64,000 nt of DNA from Shewanella waksmanii ATCC BAA-643 (lineage in GTDB: Bacteria; Pseudomonadota; Gammaproteobacteria; Enterobacterales; Shewanellaceae): positions 1 to 64,000 of the forward strand of contig NZ_JAEH01000023.1 in assembly GCF_000518805.1 (NCBI RefSeq). The letters are read 5' to 3'. Below are positions 52,570 to 60,346 of this stretch, one piece after another (the first letter of the stretch is position 1; the number at the start of each line of letters is the position of its first letter). The notes below the pieces were generated by a model that made no database searches, was not told the DNA's origin, and was given only the letters and a program-made list of their open reading frames with translations. Position numbers and translations under genes: made by a program.

Positions 52570-53454
52570 GTGCTGAGTTACATTGAACCGGTTTTTAGAC
52601 CGCCATCTGAGTGGAAATCGCTGATCCTGCAAGTAACCAATGGTTGTAGTTGGAACAAATGCCGCTTTTGCGACATGTATACTCAGCCACAAAAACGTTT
52701 TCGTGCACAAAAGCTAGAGATAGTTGCAGCAGAAATTGATAAAGCTATTGCGGTGGGTTTACCAGTCAAACGGGTGTTTTTGGCCGATGGCGATGCCATG
52801 AGTTTACCGTTCAATCGCTTAGAGCAACTGTGCATAATGATTAAGCAAAAGTTGCCAAGCGTGACCCGTATTAGCAGTTATTGTTTACCTCGTAACCTCA
52901 CAAATAAAACTCCTGAGCAATTAGCAAGGCTGCGTGAGTTAGGGCTAAGCCTGCTTTACGTGGGCTGCGAGAGTGGCGATGATGAAGTGCTGACGCGCAT
53001 TGAAAAGGGGGAAACCTTTGCTTCCTCTTTGTTGGCATTACAGAAGATTAAGGCTGCGGGCATCAAAGCATCGGTGATGATACTTAACGGCTTAGGCGGG
53101 AGGCAACTGTCTGAGCAACATGCGATAAACTCGGCCAAGCTCATGAATCAGGCACAGCCGGAATACCTGTTGACCTTAGTTGTGTCGTTACCATTAGGCC
53201 AGCAGCGAATGGACCAAGGCTTTGATGGCCAATTCCAATTGCCTGATCAGCATGGCTTATTTAGCGAAATGCGTTTATTGATGGCTAACCTTGAGTTAGA
53301 GCGCACCATTTTTCGCTCCGACCATGCGTCAAACTATTTGGTGTTAAAAGGAACCCTGGGACGCGATAAATCAAGGCTGCTTGCTGAAATTGAACAAGCG
53401 TTATTGCAGCCTAATACGGTGTCGCTGCGCCAAGAGTGGCAGCGCGGTCTGTAG
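52570..53454 (+). CDS. Radical SAM protein with CX4CX2C cluster motif
   Basis: A 294-residue radical SAM enzyme. The cysteine motif reads NGCSWNKCRFCDMY, four residues between the first two cysteines rather than the usual three. A GGEE-like position is replaced by LADGDAM, and YVGCESGDDEVL and MILNGLGG fit the TIM barrel. There is no B12-binding or TRAM domain. The GTG start has GGAG 5 nt upstream. The substrate is unknown; neighbours give no hint. Confidence 0.82.
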   Translation: MLSYIEPVFRPPSEWKSLILQVTNGCSWNKCRFCDMYTQPQKRFRAQKLEIVAAEIDKAIAVGLPVKRVFLADGDAMSLPFNRLEQLCIMIKQKLPSVTRISSYCLPRNLTNKTPEQLARLRELGLSLLYVGCESGDDEVLTRIEKGETFASSLLALQKIKAAGIKASVMILNGLGGRQLSEQHAINSAKLMNQAQPEYLLTLVVSLPLGQQRMDQGFDGQFQLPDQHGLFSEMRLLMANLELERTIFRSDHASNYLVLKGTLGRDKSRLLAEIEQALLQPNTVSLRQEWQRGL

Positions 53455-53505
53455 CGACACTTTGGCGCAAAGGCTTAGGGCTTTCACGGCATAGGGTTTA
53501 CTGGT

Positions 53506-54339
53506 TCAGTGACTTAAATGAATCTCTTTCACTGGACAAGAAATGCTAATGCCTTGCTGTTTAAGTGCAGTATAGATAGCTAAGTTGGTTTGATACTTAT
53601 CTTGGTAATAGCTTTGGGTTGGCACCCAGTAACGAATACCTAACTCAAAGCCCATGCTGGCAAAATCATTGATTCCTACATGGCAGGCCTTTTCCTGATA
53701 AACCTGAGAGCTTGCTTGCAAAATGGCTTGGATACTTTGTATCACTTGCTGCGGGTCGGTGTCGTAGCTAATAGTGAATTGGGTTTCGACTAATTTATTG
53801 GCAAATGAGTTATGTAAGATCTCGCCAACAATGTGTTTATTAGGGATGCTGATCTGCTCACCCTCTTCATTAGTCAGTAGCGTTTGTCCGAGAAAAATAT
53901 CTTGTACCACGCCAGTAACATGCTTAACTGTTATCGTGTTACCCACTACAAACGGTCGCGTTACTATAATGGTGATCCCCGCGGCGTAGTTTGACAGCAT
54001 GCCCTGGATAGCCAAACCGGCACCAAGCGATGCAGCACCAATTGCGGCCACCATAGGTGTAACACTAATACCCAGTTGGCCAAGCGCCACAATAGCGACC
54101 ATCACAATCACTAAGATACGCACAAAATTGCTGACAAAATTACTTAAGGTGATATCAATTTGGTGTTTTTCAAACTGGCGGGCGACTAATTGCGAGACTT
54201 TGTTTGCTAGCCATAAGCCAATCAGTAAAATGACCAAGGCACCAGCAATTTTAAAGCTGTACTGCACTAATAGGTCGGCCACAAATTGGTAGGTGCCTTT
54301 AAGTTGTTGCAGTTCGTTATCCAGTCCTAATTCATCCAT
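53506..54339 (-). CDS. mscS: Small-conductance mechanosensitive channel, MscS family
   Basis: A 277-residue channel of minimal MscS size. Three membrane segments lie near residues 25-48, 65-90 and 92-125. The pore helix has the Gly/Ala pattern AAIGAASLGAGLAIQGMLSN and is followed by PFVVGNTI, the beta domain entry. The cytoplasmic C-terminal domain ends near residue 270. It opens on membrane tension to release solutes during osmotic downshock. The ATG start has GGA about 9 nt upstream; a TTG lies 15 nt earlier. Confidence 0.92.
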   Translation of the reverse strand: MDELGLDNELQQLKGTYQFVADLLVQYSFKIAGALVILLIGLWLANKVSQLVARQFEKHQIDITLSNFVSNFVRILVIVMVAIVALGQLGISVTPMVAAIGAASLGAGLAIQGMLSNYAAGITIIVTRPFVVGNTITVKHVTGVVQDIFLGQTLLTNEEGEQISIPNKHIVGEILHNSFANKLVETQFTISYDTDPQQVIQSIQAILQASSQVYQEKACHVGINDFASMGFELGIRYWVPTQSYYQDKYQTNLAIYTALKQQGISISCPVKEIHLSH

Positions 54340-54544
54340 TTTAAATGATTCCAATTTAGCAATCTATTAACGTTAAGCTTACTTAAAATTAATGCGCTTG
54401 ATAATAGTTTTTAGCTATTTCGCCTATTTAAGCCATGCGCTGAAAATTGCCGTGAGATAGATCATGGTTAAACCATGTTTACCGTGAGCTTCATCGACTT
54501 ATCCGTTAATCTGAACCACTATTTACTGAATGTTAGGAGTTTGG

Positions 54545-55000
54545 ATGAGAGCGCTTATTGTTGTTGTGTGTAGCTTATGGTTTAGCATGGCTAATGCCGC
54601 TATTTTAGAGCAAGGTGCGACCATAGAATCGATGGAGTTCCAGGATCAATTTGACCAACAAATTGGTGTTGATGGCCAAACTCAACAGCTACTTTTTAGC
54701 CGTAATATGAAAGGCGGCGAGATCATTCAGGCGGCATTAGAAGCCAATGGCGACAATACGCCGGCAACCACAGTTTATGTTGCTGATATTAGCGGCATGC
54801 CATCGCTTATTGCGAAGTTTGTTGCGGTACCAAGAATGAAAGATCTGCCTTTTAAAATGGCACTGGATCGTGAAGGCGAAGTGACGCAATTTTTACCGGG
54901 TGAAAAAGATAAAGCCAGCCTTATCACTTTAGATAACTTAAAGATTGTCGATATTAAAATCTTTGAAGATGCTGATGAGTTAGCTCAAGCTCTGCGTTAA
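54545..55000 (+). CDS. Conserved exported protein of unknown function
   Basis: A 151-residue protein with a signal peptide (ALIVVVCSLWFSMANA, cleavage before AILEQ). AGGAG lies 5 nt before this ATG. The mature part has no cysteines. The order GATIESMEFQDQFDQ, then LLFSRNMKGGEI, then a closing beta-alpha unit suggests a thioredoxin-like fold without the redox pair, similar in plan to YtfJ proteins. That is only a pattern impression. It is divergent from mscS and ends at a strong terminator. Confidence 0.75.
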   Translation: MRALIVVVCSLWFSMANAAILEQGATIESMEFQDQFDQQIGVDGQTQQLLFSRNMKGGEIIQAALEANGDNTPATTVYVADISGMPSLIAKFVAVPRMKDLPFKMALDREGEVTQFLPGEKDKASLITLDNLKIVDIKIFEDADELAQALR

Positions 55001-55020
55001 TTTGTCGCACTGGCAAGACT

Positions 55021-55047
55021 AAAAAGGCACCTTCTGGTGCCTTTTTT
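55021..55047 (+). terminator. Bidirectional terminator
   Basis: AAAAAGGCACC and GGTGCCTTTTTT with a TTCT loop sit between the exported-protein gene and the convergent ydcH, with A/T tracts on both sides. Confidence 0.9.
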
Positions 55048-55065
55048 GATCGCTTGAAGCAATGG

Positions 55066-55290
55066 CTAGTTTGGCCGCTGAGGCGCTTTTTTCAACATAG
55101 TGTAAATTTCTTCTTTGAGGAGCAACTTACGTTTCTTTAATTCATGAACTTCGTTGGTGAACTCGCTTGATGGGTGCAGTTCTAACTCTTTAATTTCGTC
55201 ATCCAGTTCGTTGTGCTTATTAAATGTCTTTAGGAAATGCGCATCCTCAGTTTTAAGGCGGCGAATCAAATCTCGGTACTCTGGAAACAT
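55066..55290 (-). CDS. ydcH: YdcH-family protein (DUF465)
   Basis: A 74-residue helical, probably coiled-coil protein. MFPEYRDLIRRLK and the C-terminal HELKKRKLLLKEEIYTMLK match E. coli YdcH closely. AGGGA lies upstream of this ATG; longer in-frame forms are not supported. The function of the family is unknown. Confidence 0.88.
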   Translation of the reverse strand: MFPEYRDLIRRLKTEDAHFLKTFNKHNELDDEIKELELHPSSEFTNEVHELKKRKLLLKEEIYTMLKKAPQRPN

Positions 55291-55375
55291 AGTGATAGTC
55301 CCTCTCTTATTGCTGTTTACAGTGGCTATTTTCATTGCTGATGACTTCAAACTAGCGCGCTTTGCTGACAAAATT

Positions 55376-55391
55376 TGTGACAGAGGTCACT
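55376..55391 (+). promoter_or_regulatory. CRP-like operator
   Basis: TGTGA-N6-TCACT matches nine of ten half-site bases, and the symmetry extends outward to AAATT/AATTT flanks. It lies 86 bp from the ydcH start and about 325 bp from the udp start. Confidence 0.7.
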
Positions 55392-55627
55392 CAATTTGAT
55401 ATCGGTAAGTCCGCCTATTTTGACTGCTCTCAAGCGGCTGTTTTTAATTGTTTTTTTGTTTTTGGCTGTTTGATTAATCACCGTTTTATTGATGTAGATC
55501 ACGTCCATTGTAAATTCAGCCTAAATTGGCCAGCCTTTGCTATAGTTGATTGCACAACAAGGTGACTGCAGTGGAAACGGTTTGGTAACTCTATTACAAC
55601 CAAATATTGCACTACTGGCAGTAAAAT

Positions 55628-55643
55628 TGTGATCAGGTTAACC
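55628..55643 (+). promoter_or_regulatory. Possible CRP/CytR site upstream of udp
   Basis: TGTGATCAGGTTAACC has one good CRP half-site. It lies about 75 bp before the udp start, where CRP acts in E. coli udp. Confidence 0.4.
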
Positions 55644-55716
55644 TTATCGGCCTCGATAGTACGTTAAAGTCGAAATTAGAAGAATTTTAAATTCAAAATT
55701 GAAAGGGGTTTTCATA

Positions 55717-56475
55717 ATGTCCGATGTATTTCACTTAGGTTTGACCAAGCAAATGCTCGATGGCGCAACAGTAGCAATTGTTCCTGGCGATCCAGAGCGT
55801 GTGAAGCGCATTGCCGAACTCATGGACAAGCCAACATTTTTGGCAAGTCATCGTGAATACACCAGTTACCTTGCCTATATCGATGGTAAACCGGTAGTAG
55901 TGTGTTCAACGGGCATTGGCGGCCCATCAACATCGATTGCAGTTGAGGAGTTAGCACAACTCGGTGTGCGGACTTTCTTGCGTGTGGGTACAACCGGTGC
56001 CATTCAGCCACAAGTGAATGTGGGCGATGTCATTGTCACGCAGGCATCAGTGCGCTTAGATGGCGCGAGTCAACATTTTGCGCCAATGGAATTTCCTGCA
56101 GTAGCAGACTTTGATTGCACCACAGCAATGGTGACTGCGAGTCGCGAAGCAGGCCTTGAACCCCATATTGGTATCACAGCCTCATCAGATACCTTTTATC
56201 CGGGACAGGAGCGGTATGACACCGTCTCTGGACGGGTAACCAGCCGGTTTAAAGGTTCAATGCAAGAATGGCAAGATATGGGGGTGCTCAACTATGAAAT
56301 GGAGTCGGCAACCCTATTCACTATGTGTGCTTCACAAGGGTGGCGCGCTGGCTGCGTAGCAGGGGTGATCGTTAATCGTACCCAGCAAGAGATCCCAGAT
56401 GAAGCCACTATGAAAAAGACTGAAACCAGTGCAGTGTCAATTGTTGTTGCCGCGGCTAAGAAGATGCTGGATTAA
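55717..56475 (+). CDS. udp: Uridine phosphorylase
   Basis: A 252-residue enzyme cleaving uridine to uracil and ribose-1-phosphate for nucleoside salvage. AGGGG lies about 8 nt before this ATG, giving [11 protein letters not shown]; an upstream ATG adds six residues. Signatures are [57 protein letters not shown] and [17 protein letters not shown] begins at the last base of the stop codon, and the likely native terminator now lies about 310 nt downstream. Confidence 0.96.
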   Translation: MSDVFHLGLTKQMLDGATVAIVPGDPERVKRIAELMDKPTFLASHREYTSYLAYIDGKPVVVCSTGIGGPSTSIAVEELAQLGVRTFLRVGTTGAIQPQVNVGDVIVTQASVRLDGASQHFAPMEFPAVADFDCTTAMVTASREAGLEPHIGITASSDTFYPGQERYDTVSGRVTSRFKGSMQEWQDMGVLNYEMESATLFTMCASQGWRAGCVAGVIVNRTQQEIPDEATMKKTETSAVSIVVAAAKKMLD

Positions 56476-56736
56476 TATCAATCAGTATAAAGATTTGATC
56501 GCTCTATGAGGCTTTAGCGCTTTTGAAACAAGGCAACGAATGAAGGGCATAGTGGCGCTATGCTCAAGTTCGTCCAGTATCAGAAGCGCTAGCAATCGCC
56601 CTTTGGGAGCTTTGGGGACTGGCTATTTCTTCGCTGGATAACTTGCTATGAGAACCATGATTGCGTCCGTTACCTGGCTCGAACTCGTTCACCCCAAATA
56701 GCTCTGTATAGATCACTTTCTTATGCTGATTGGTAT
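56475..56736. mobile_element. MITE, copy 2
   Basis: A 262-bp element with 16-bp terminal repeats ATATCAATCAGTATAA and TTATGCTGATTGGTAT (two mismatches to perfect complementarity). It is homologous along its length to the reverse complement of the element at 32649-32913. It abuts the udp stop codon TAA, consistent with insertion at a TA. No transposase is encoded. Confidence 0.85.
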
Positions 56737-56787
56737 AATTTGTAAGATTTTGAATTGACGCATAATAAGTAAATTTTATTGTGTTAT

Positions 56788-56812
56788 AAAAGGTGCCTAG
56801 TGCACCTTTTTT
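56788..56812 (+). terminator. Probable udp terminator, displaced by the MITE
   Basis: AAAAGGTGC and GCACCTTTTTT with a CTAGT loop. Without the MITE it would lie about 50 nt after the udp stop. Confidence 0.85.
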
Positions 56813-56918
56813 GTTGGCTGGTGGATAATCAATAGTCAGGTTTTTTGACATATTATGTCGCAAAGTGATGGTTGAACTGATACAGTGAAGCGTACTTATC
56901 ACTTCATAAGGGGGGAAC

Positions 56919-57389
56919 ATGGAGCTAGCAAATCCCATTTTGATTTGGGCCGTGATTGGTGTGGTCTTGATGCTTGCAGAGATCATTGTACCCGGGGGTA
57001 TTGTGATTTTAGTGGGGGCTGCGTGTTTAATTGTCGCTGCAGCCCTGACGTTTGGCATTGTTGATGGCTTTGTACAATCGATGACCTTGTGGTTTATCGC
57101 ATCAATGGTGTTAATGCTGGTGTTTCGCCAAGTCACCCAACGGATGATTGGCGGCGATGCACACGTAGACAATACCGATGAAGAGCTTGACCTGTATAAC
57201 CAGCAGGCGGTCGTTAAAGTGACTATTGGCCCAGGGCAACAGCAAGGGCGAGTCGAGTTTCAAGGAACAGAGTGGACCGCGCTGGGTGATGGTAGTGAGA
57301 TTGTCGCGGGGACACCCGTTAAAGTGATCTGCCGCGAAAATATTGCCTTGGTGGTTGAACCGATTTTAGAGCCTGAGGCTGAATCATAG
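56919..57389 (+). CDS. NfeD-family membrane protein
   Basis: A 156-residue short NfeD (NfeD1b type). Two membrane blocks (LIWAVIGVVLMLAEIIVPGG-like start, then residues 30-75) precede a C-terminal OB-fold domain with GRVEFQGTEWTALG. A strong AAGGGGGG lies before the ATG. The gene starts a three-gene operon with two SPFH proteins. The NfeD-plus-SPFH pair is a known membrane-quality or microdomain module (as with YbbK/QmcA); its exact role here is inferred. Confidence 0.88.
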   Translation: MELANPILIWAVIGVVLMLAEIIVPGGIVILVGAACLIVAAALTFGIVDGFVQSMTLWFIASMVLMLVFRQVTQRMIGGDAHVDNTDEELDLYNQQAVVKVTIGPGQQQGRVEFQGTEWTALGDGSEIVAGTPVKVICRENIALVVEPILEPEAES

Positions 57390-57404
57390 AAAGGGAGGAT
57401 ATCT

Positions 57405-58322
57405 ATGTTTGTGTTTACCTTAGTTGTACTGTTTGTATTGTTTATCCTGTACAAATTACTGTTAATTGTGCCGATGCGCGAAGTGAACGTCATTGAGCGT
57501 TTAGGCAAGTTTCGGGTGGTGTTGCAGCCCGGATTTCATTTTCTTGTACCGTTTATTGACCGGGTTGCTTACCGGCATGACACCCGTGAAGAGGTGTTAG
57601 ATGTCCCGCCACAAAGCTGTATTTCGAAGGATAATACTCAGCTTGAAGTCGATGGCTTAGTGTATCTAAAAGTCATGGATGGCCGCCTTGCCAGCTATGG
57701 CATTGAGAACTACCGTCTAGCGGCGGTGAACTTAGCGCAAACCACCATGCGTTCAGAGATTGGTAAATTGAGTTTGTCGCAAACATTTTCTGAGCGAGAC
57801 AGCCTAAACGAATCTATCGTGCGTGAAATTGATAAAGCCTCAGATCCATGGGGTATCAAAGTATTGCGCTATGAAATTAAAAACATCACCCCCTCTAGAA
57901 AAGTGATTCACACCCTAGAGAAACAGATGGAAGCAGAGCGTAGTAAGCGGGCCGAAATTACCTTAGCTAATGCTGAAAAAGCCGCGATGATCAATTTATC
58001 TGAGGGTGAAAGACAAGAAGCCATTAATCTGTCTGAAGGTGAAAAGATTAAGCGGATTAACGAGGCAAAAGGTACCGCTGCTGAAATTGCCATAGTGGCT
58101 AAGGCGAAAGCCGAAGCGATGGCGTTGGTGTCATCGGCACTGGCTGTTGAGGGCGGCAATGATGCGATGAACATGCAGCTCAAAGAGCAGTTTATTGGCC
58201 AAGTGGGCAAAGTGCTCAATGAAGCAGATGTGTCAGTGGTACCCGCAGAAATGGCTAAACTAGAAGGGTTTTTTGAGGGTATGGAGCAAGTCACCAACAC
58301 AGTAAAAGGAGGTCGCTCATGA
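57405..58322 (+). CDS. SPFH/stomatin-family protein (QmcA-like), first of two
   Basis: A 305-residue protein: N-terminal membrane anchor (LVVLFVLFILYKLLLIVPM), SPFH domain with NVIERLGKFRVVLQPGFHFL, DTREEVLDVPPQ and DPWGIKVLRYEIKNITP, then a long charged helical region with the repeated LSEGERQEAINLSEGEKIK pattern and an Ala-rich C-terminus. Such proteins oligomerise in the membrane and can guide FtsH-type proteolysis. It lies 15 bp after nfeD and overlaps the second SPFH gene by ATGA. Confidence 0.9.
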   Translation: MFVFTLVVLFVLFILYKLLLIVPMREVNVIERLGKFRVVLQPGFHFLVPFIDRVAYRHDTREEVLDVPPQSCISKDNTQLEVDGLVYLKVMDGRLASYGIENYRLAAVNLAQTTMRSEIGKLSLSQTFSERDSLNESIVREIDKASDPWGIKVLRYEIKNITPSRKVIHTLEKQMEAERSKRAEITLANAEKAAMINLSEGERQEAINLSEGEKIKRINEAKGTAAEIAIVAKAKAEAMALVSSALAVEGGNDAMNMQLKEQFIGQVGKVLNEADVSVVPAEMAKLEGFFEGMEQVTNTVKGGRS

Positions 58323-59261
58323 TTGCAGGTGTCGATACCGATCTTATCGTGATGGGGATTTGGGGACTCATCTTTGCAGTATTTATTGTGAAGCTGTTTC
58401 AATCTATCCGCTTAGTGCCAACCAAGTCAGCCTATATTGTAGAGCGTTTAGGTAAATATCATTCAACCTTAGACGCCGGTTTTCATGCATTAGTGCCGTT
58501 TGTTGATAAAGTGGCCTATATCCACGACCTGAAAGAAGAGACCATTGATGTACCGCCGCAAGAGTGTTTCTCAAGCGATGAAGTCAATGTTGAAGTCGAT
58601 GGGGTTATCTATATCTCGGTGGTTGATCCTGTTAAAGCCAGCTATGGTGTAACAGATTACCGTTATGCGGCGATACAGCTGGCACAAACAACCACTCGCT
58701 CAGTGATAGGTACCCTAGATTTAGACCGTACCTTTGAAGAGCGCGACTTAATCAGTGCCAAGGTTGTAGAGGTGCTCGATCAGGCTGGCGCCATGTGGGG
58801 GATTCGCGTACATCGCTACGAGATCAAGAATATTACGCCGCCAGAAACCGTTAAAAATGCCATGGAAATGCAAGTGAATGCCGAACGTGAGCGTCGGGCG
58901 CTGCTAGCCAAAAGTGAAGGTGATAAGCAAAGTAAGATTAATCGCTCTGAAGGGATAAAAACGGAAACCATCAACCATTCTGAGGGGGAAATGCAACGCC
59001 GTATCAATGAAGCAGAGGGTAAAGCGGAGGAGATTTTAACCATCGCCAAAGCCACCGCTGAGTCGATTGAGCGCATGGCTGAAGTGATTTCAGCCCCCCG
59101 GTGGCAAGAATGTGGTGCGCTTGCAGCTAGGCTCACAGTACCTGAAGCAATTTGATGGTCTAAGTGACAATGCCAGCAAGGTTGTGTTACCCGGTAATAT
59201 GATGAACTTTGATCATTGGATGGATAGCATTGGTTTAACTGAAGAAAAACCTGAAAAATAA
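58319..59261 (+). pseudogene. SPFH/stomatin-family protein, second copy, frameshifted near the C-terminus
   Basis: The gene starts in the ATGA overlap. It has an N-terminal membrane anchor, SPFH domain (YIVERLGKYHSTLDAGFHAL, DLKEETIDVPPQE, MWGIRVHRYEIKNITPP) and a charged helix. The frame breaks at a run of six C residues (59094-59099): as written it ends at 59155 after PRWQECGALAARL. With five C residues it would read SAPGGKNVVRLQLGSQYLKQ, typical for the family, and continue to the stop at 59259-59261 (314 codons). The missing part is the conserved C-terminus. It may be a homopolymer read error. Confidence 0.85.
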
Positions 59262-59288
59262 GCCTTTTGTTAGGTGACTTATATCAGT

Positions 59289-59325
59289 AAAAAGCGCTAG
59301 ACTGGCTCAGTTTAGTGCTTTTTTT
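59289..59325 (+). terminator. Terminator of the nfeD-SPFH operon
   Basis: AAAAAGCGCTAGACT pairs with AGTTTAGTGCTTTTT (15 bp, two G-T pairs) around a GGCTC loop, followed by more T residues. Confidence 0.85.
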
Positions 59326-59449
59326 ATAAGTAAGCGTTGCTTAGCCAATGCTATAATGACAAAGATTAAAACGACTGCGAGTTTGTTTTGAACCACACCC
59401 ATGCGAGATTTGGTCGCCAAAATGGGCAGTCGACATAAGGATTGGTGTA

Positions 59450-59947
59450 ATGGCGCAACCCCTAGTAGAAATAGTGCAGTTTCCTAAAACCCGCATTGCA
59501 GTGTTAAGTCACCGCGGCGCGCCTATTCTACTGGGTAAATCTCTGAAGAACTTTATTGAGTGGCGCAAAGCCTATGGGCCTTCGCCTAAAGTCAGTAAGA
59601 CCTTTAATATCATCTATACCGACCCCGCTAATGTAGAGCCAGATGACTACCGGTTAGACTTGGCGGTATCAGTGACCCAAAGTGTCGAAGATAATGAGTT
59701 TGGTGTGTATAGCAGCGTTATCCCAGAAGGACCATGCGCGAAGATTCGCTACATAGGCACTGATGATAATTTATCGGCGCCAGTGCAATTCTTATATCAA
59801 AGATGGCTACAGGATAACGAGGTTAACCTACGCTCATACCCGCTGTTTTTTCATCGTGTTACTTTAACCGGTGAAGTTCCACCCCATAAAATGATCACCG
59901 ATATCTATTTGCCGATTTCATACCGCAGCGAAGAACGTGGCCTTTAA
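59450..59947 (+). CDS. GyrI-like effector-binding domain protein
   Basis: A 165-residue stand-alone GyrI-like domain, the fold found at the C-terminus of AraC/Rob-type regulators and in SbmC. Landmarks are VEIVQFPKTRIAVLSHRG, the FNIIYTDPANVEPDDYRLDL segment and the closing MITDIYLPI. There is no DNA-binding domain. AGGA lies about 9 nt before the ATG. The end overlaps the following Nudix gene, so the two are coupled. It may bind small hydrophobic or cationic molecules (family inference). Confidence 0.85.
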   Translation: MAQPLVEIVQFPKTRIAVLSHRGAPILLGKSLKNFIEWRKAYGPSPKVSKTFNIIYTDPANVEPDDYRLDLAVSVTQSVEDNEFGVYSSVIPEGPCAKIRYIGTDDNLSAPVQFLYQRWLQDNEVNLRSYPLFFHRVTLTGEVPPHKMITDIYLPISYRSEERGL

Positions 59948-60341
59948 TGATCGATTTCGCATGAGCAGTCATGCGGTGATAGTTGACATTCAAGGCCGAG
60001 TTCTGCAATTAAAAGCGACCTATGGTAATGGTGCGTGGGGTCTACCCGGTGGTGCCTTAGAGCTTGGAGAGACCATTCACGATGCGCTGCTAAGAGAGTG
60101 CAGAGAAGAGCTAAGTGTTGATGTTGAGGTTCATCATCTCACAGGCGTTTACTATCACGCTGCCTATGAATCACAAGCTTTCATTTTCCGCTGTACCATA
60201 CCTGATAATGCAACCATTGCGTTAAGTGCTGAGCACAGTGAGTATCGCTATTTTGAACTAGACGATTTATCAGCTGTGCAGCGGCAACGGGTTGAAGAGT
60301 GCCTACAATATCAAGGTGTGGTTAGTAGCGATAAATTTTGA
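59937..60341 (+). CDS. Nudix hydrolase
   Basis: A 134-residue Nudix protein with a complete box: GGALELGE, seven residues, then RECREELSV. The substrate is unknown. The GTG start overlaps the GyrI-like gene by 11 bases; a later ATG (59961) would remove eight residues and has no ribosome-binding site. Convergent with the broken patatin gene, 5 bp apart. Confidence 0.87.
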   Translation: MAFNDRFRMSSHAVIVDIQGRVLQLKATYGNGAWGLPGGALELGETIHDALLRECREELSVDVEVHHLTGVYYHAAYESQAFIFRCTIPDNATIALSAEHSEYRYFELDDLSAVQRQRVEECLQYQGVVSSDKF

Positions 60342-60346
60342 TTTTA

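Larger units (their letters stand above)
55291..55716. other. Regulatory region ydcH-udp
   Basis: A 426-bp divergent region without a gene. It carries one strong and one weaker CRP-like site, listed separately. The strong site is nearer ydcH, so it may serve either side. Confidence 0.5.

Noticed and set aside
56564..57172. 202-codon minus-strand frame across the second MITE and nfeD
   Set aside because: It runs antisense through nfeD and into a noncoding mobile element, with low-complexity content and no start signal.
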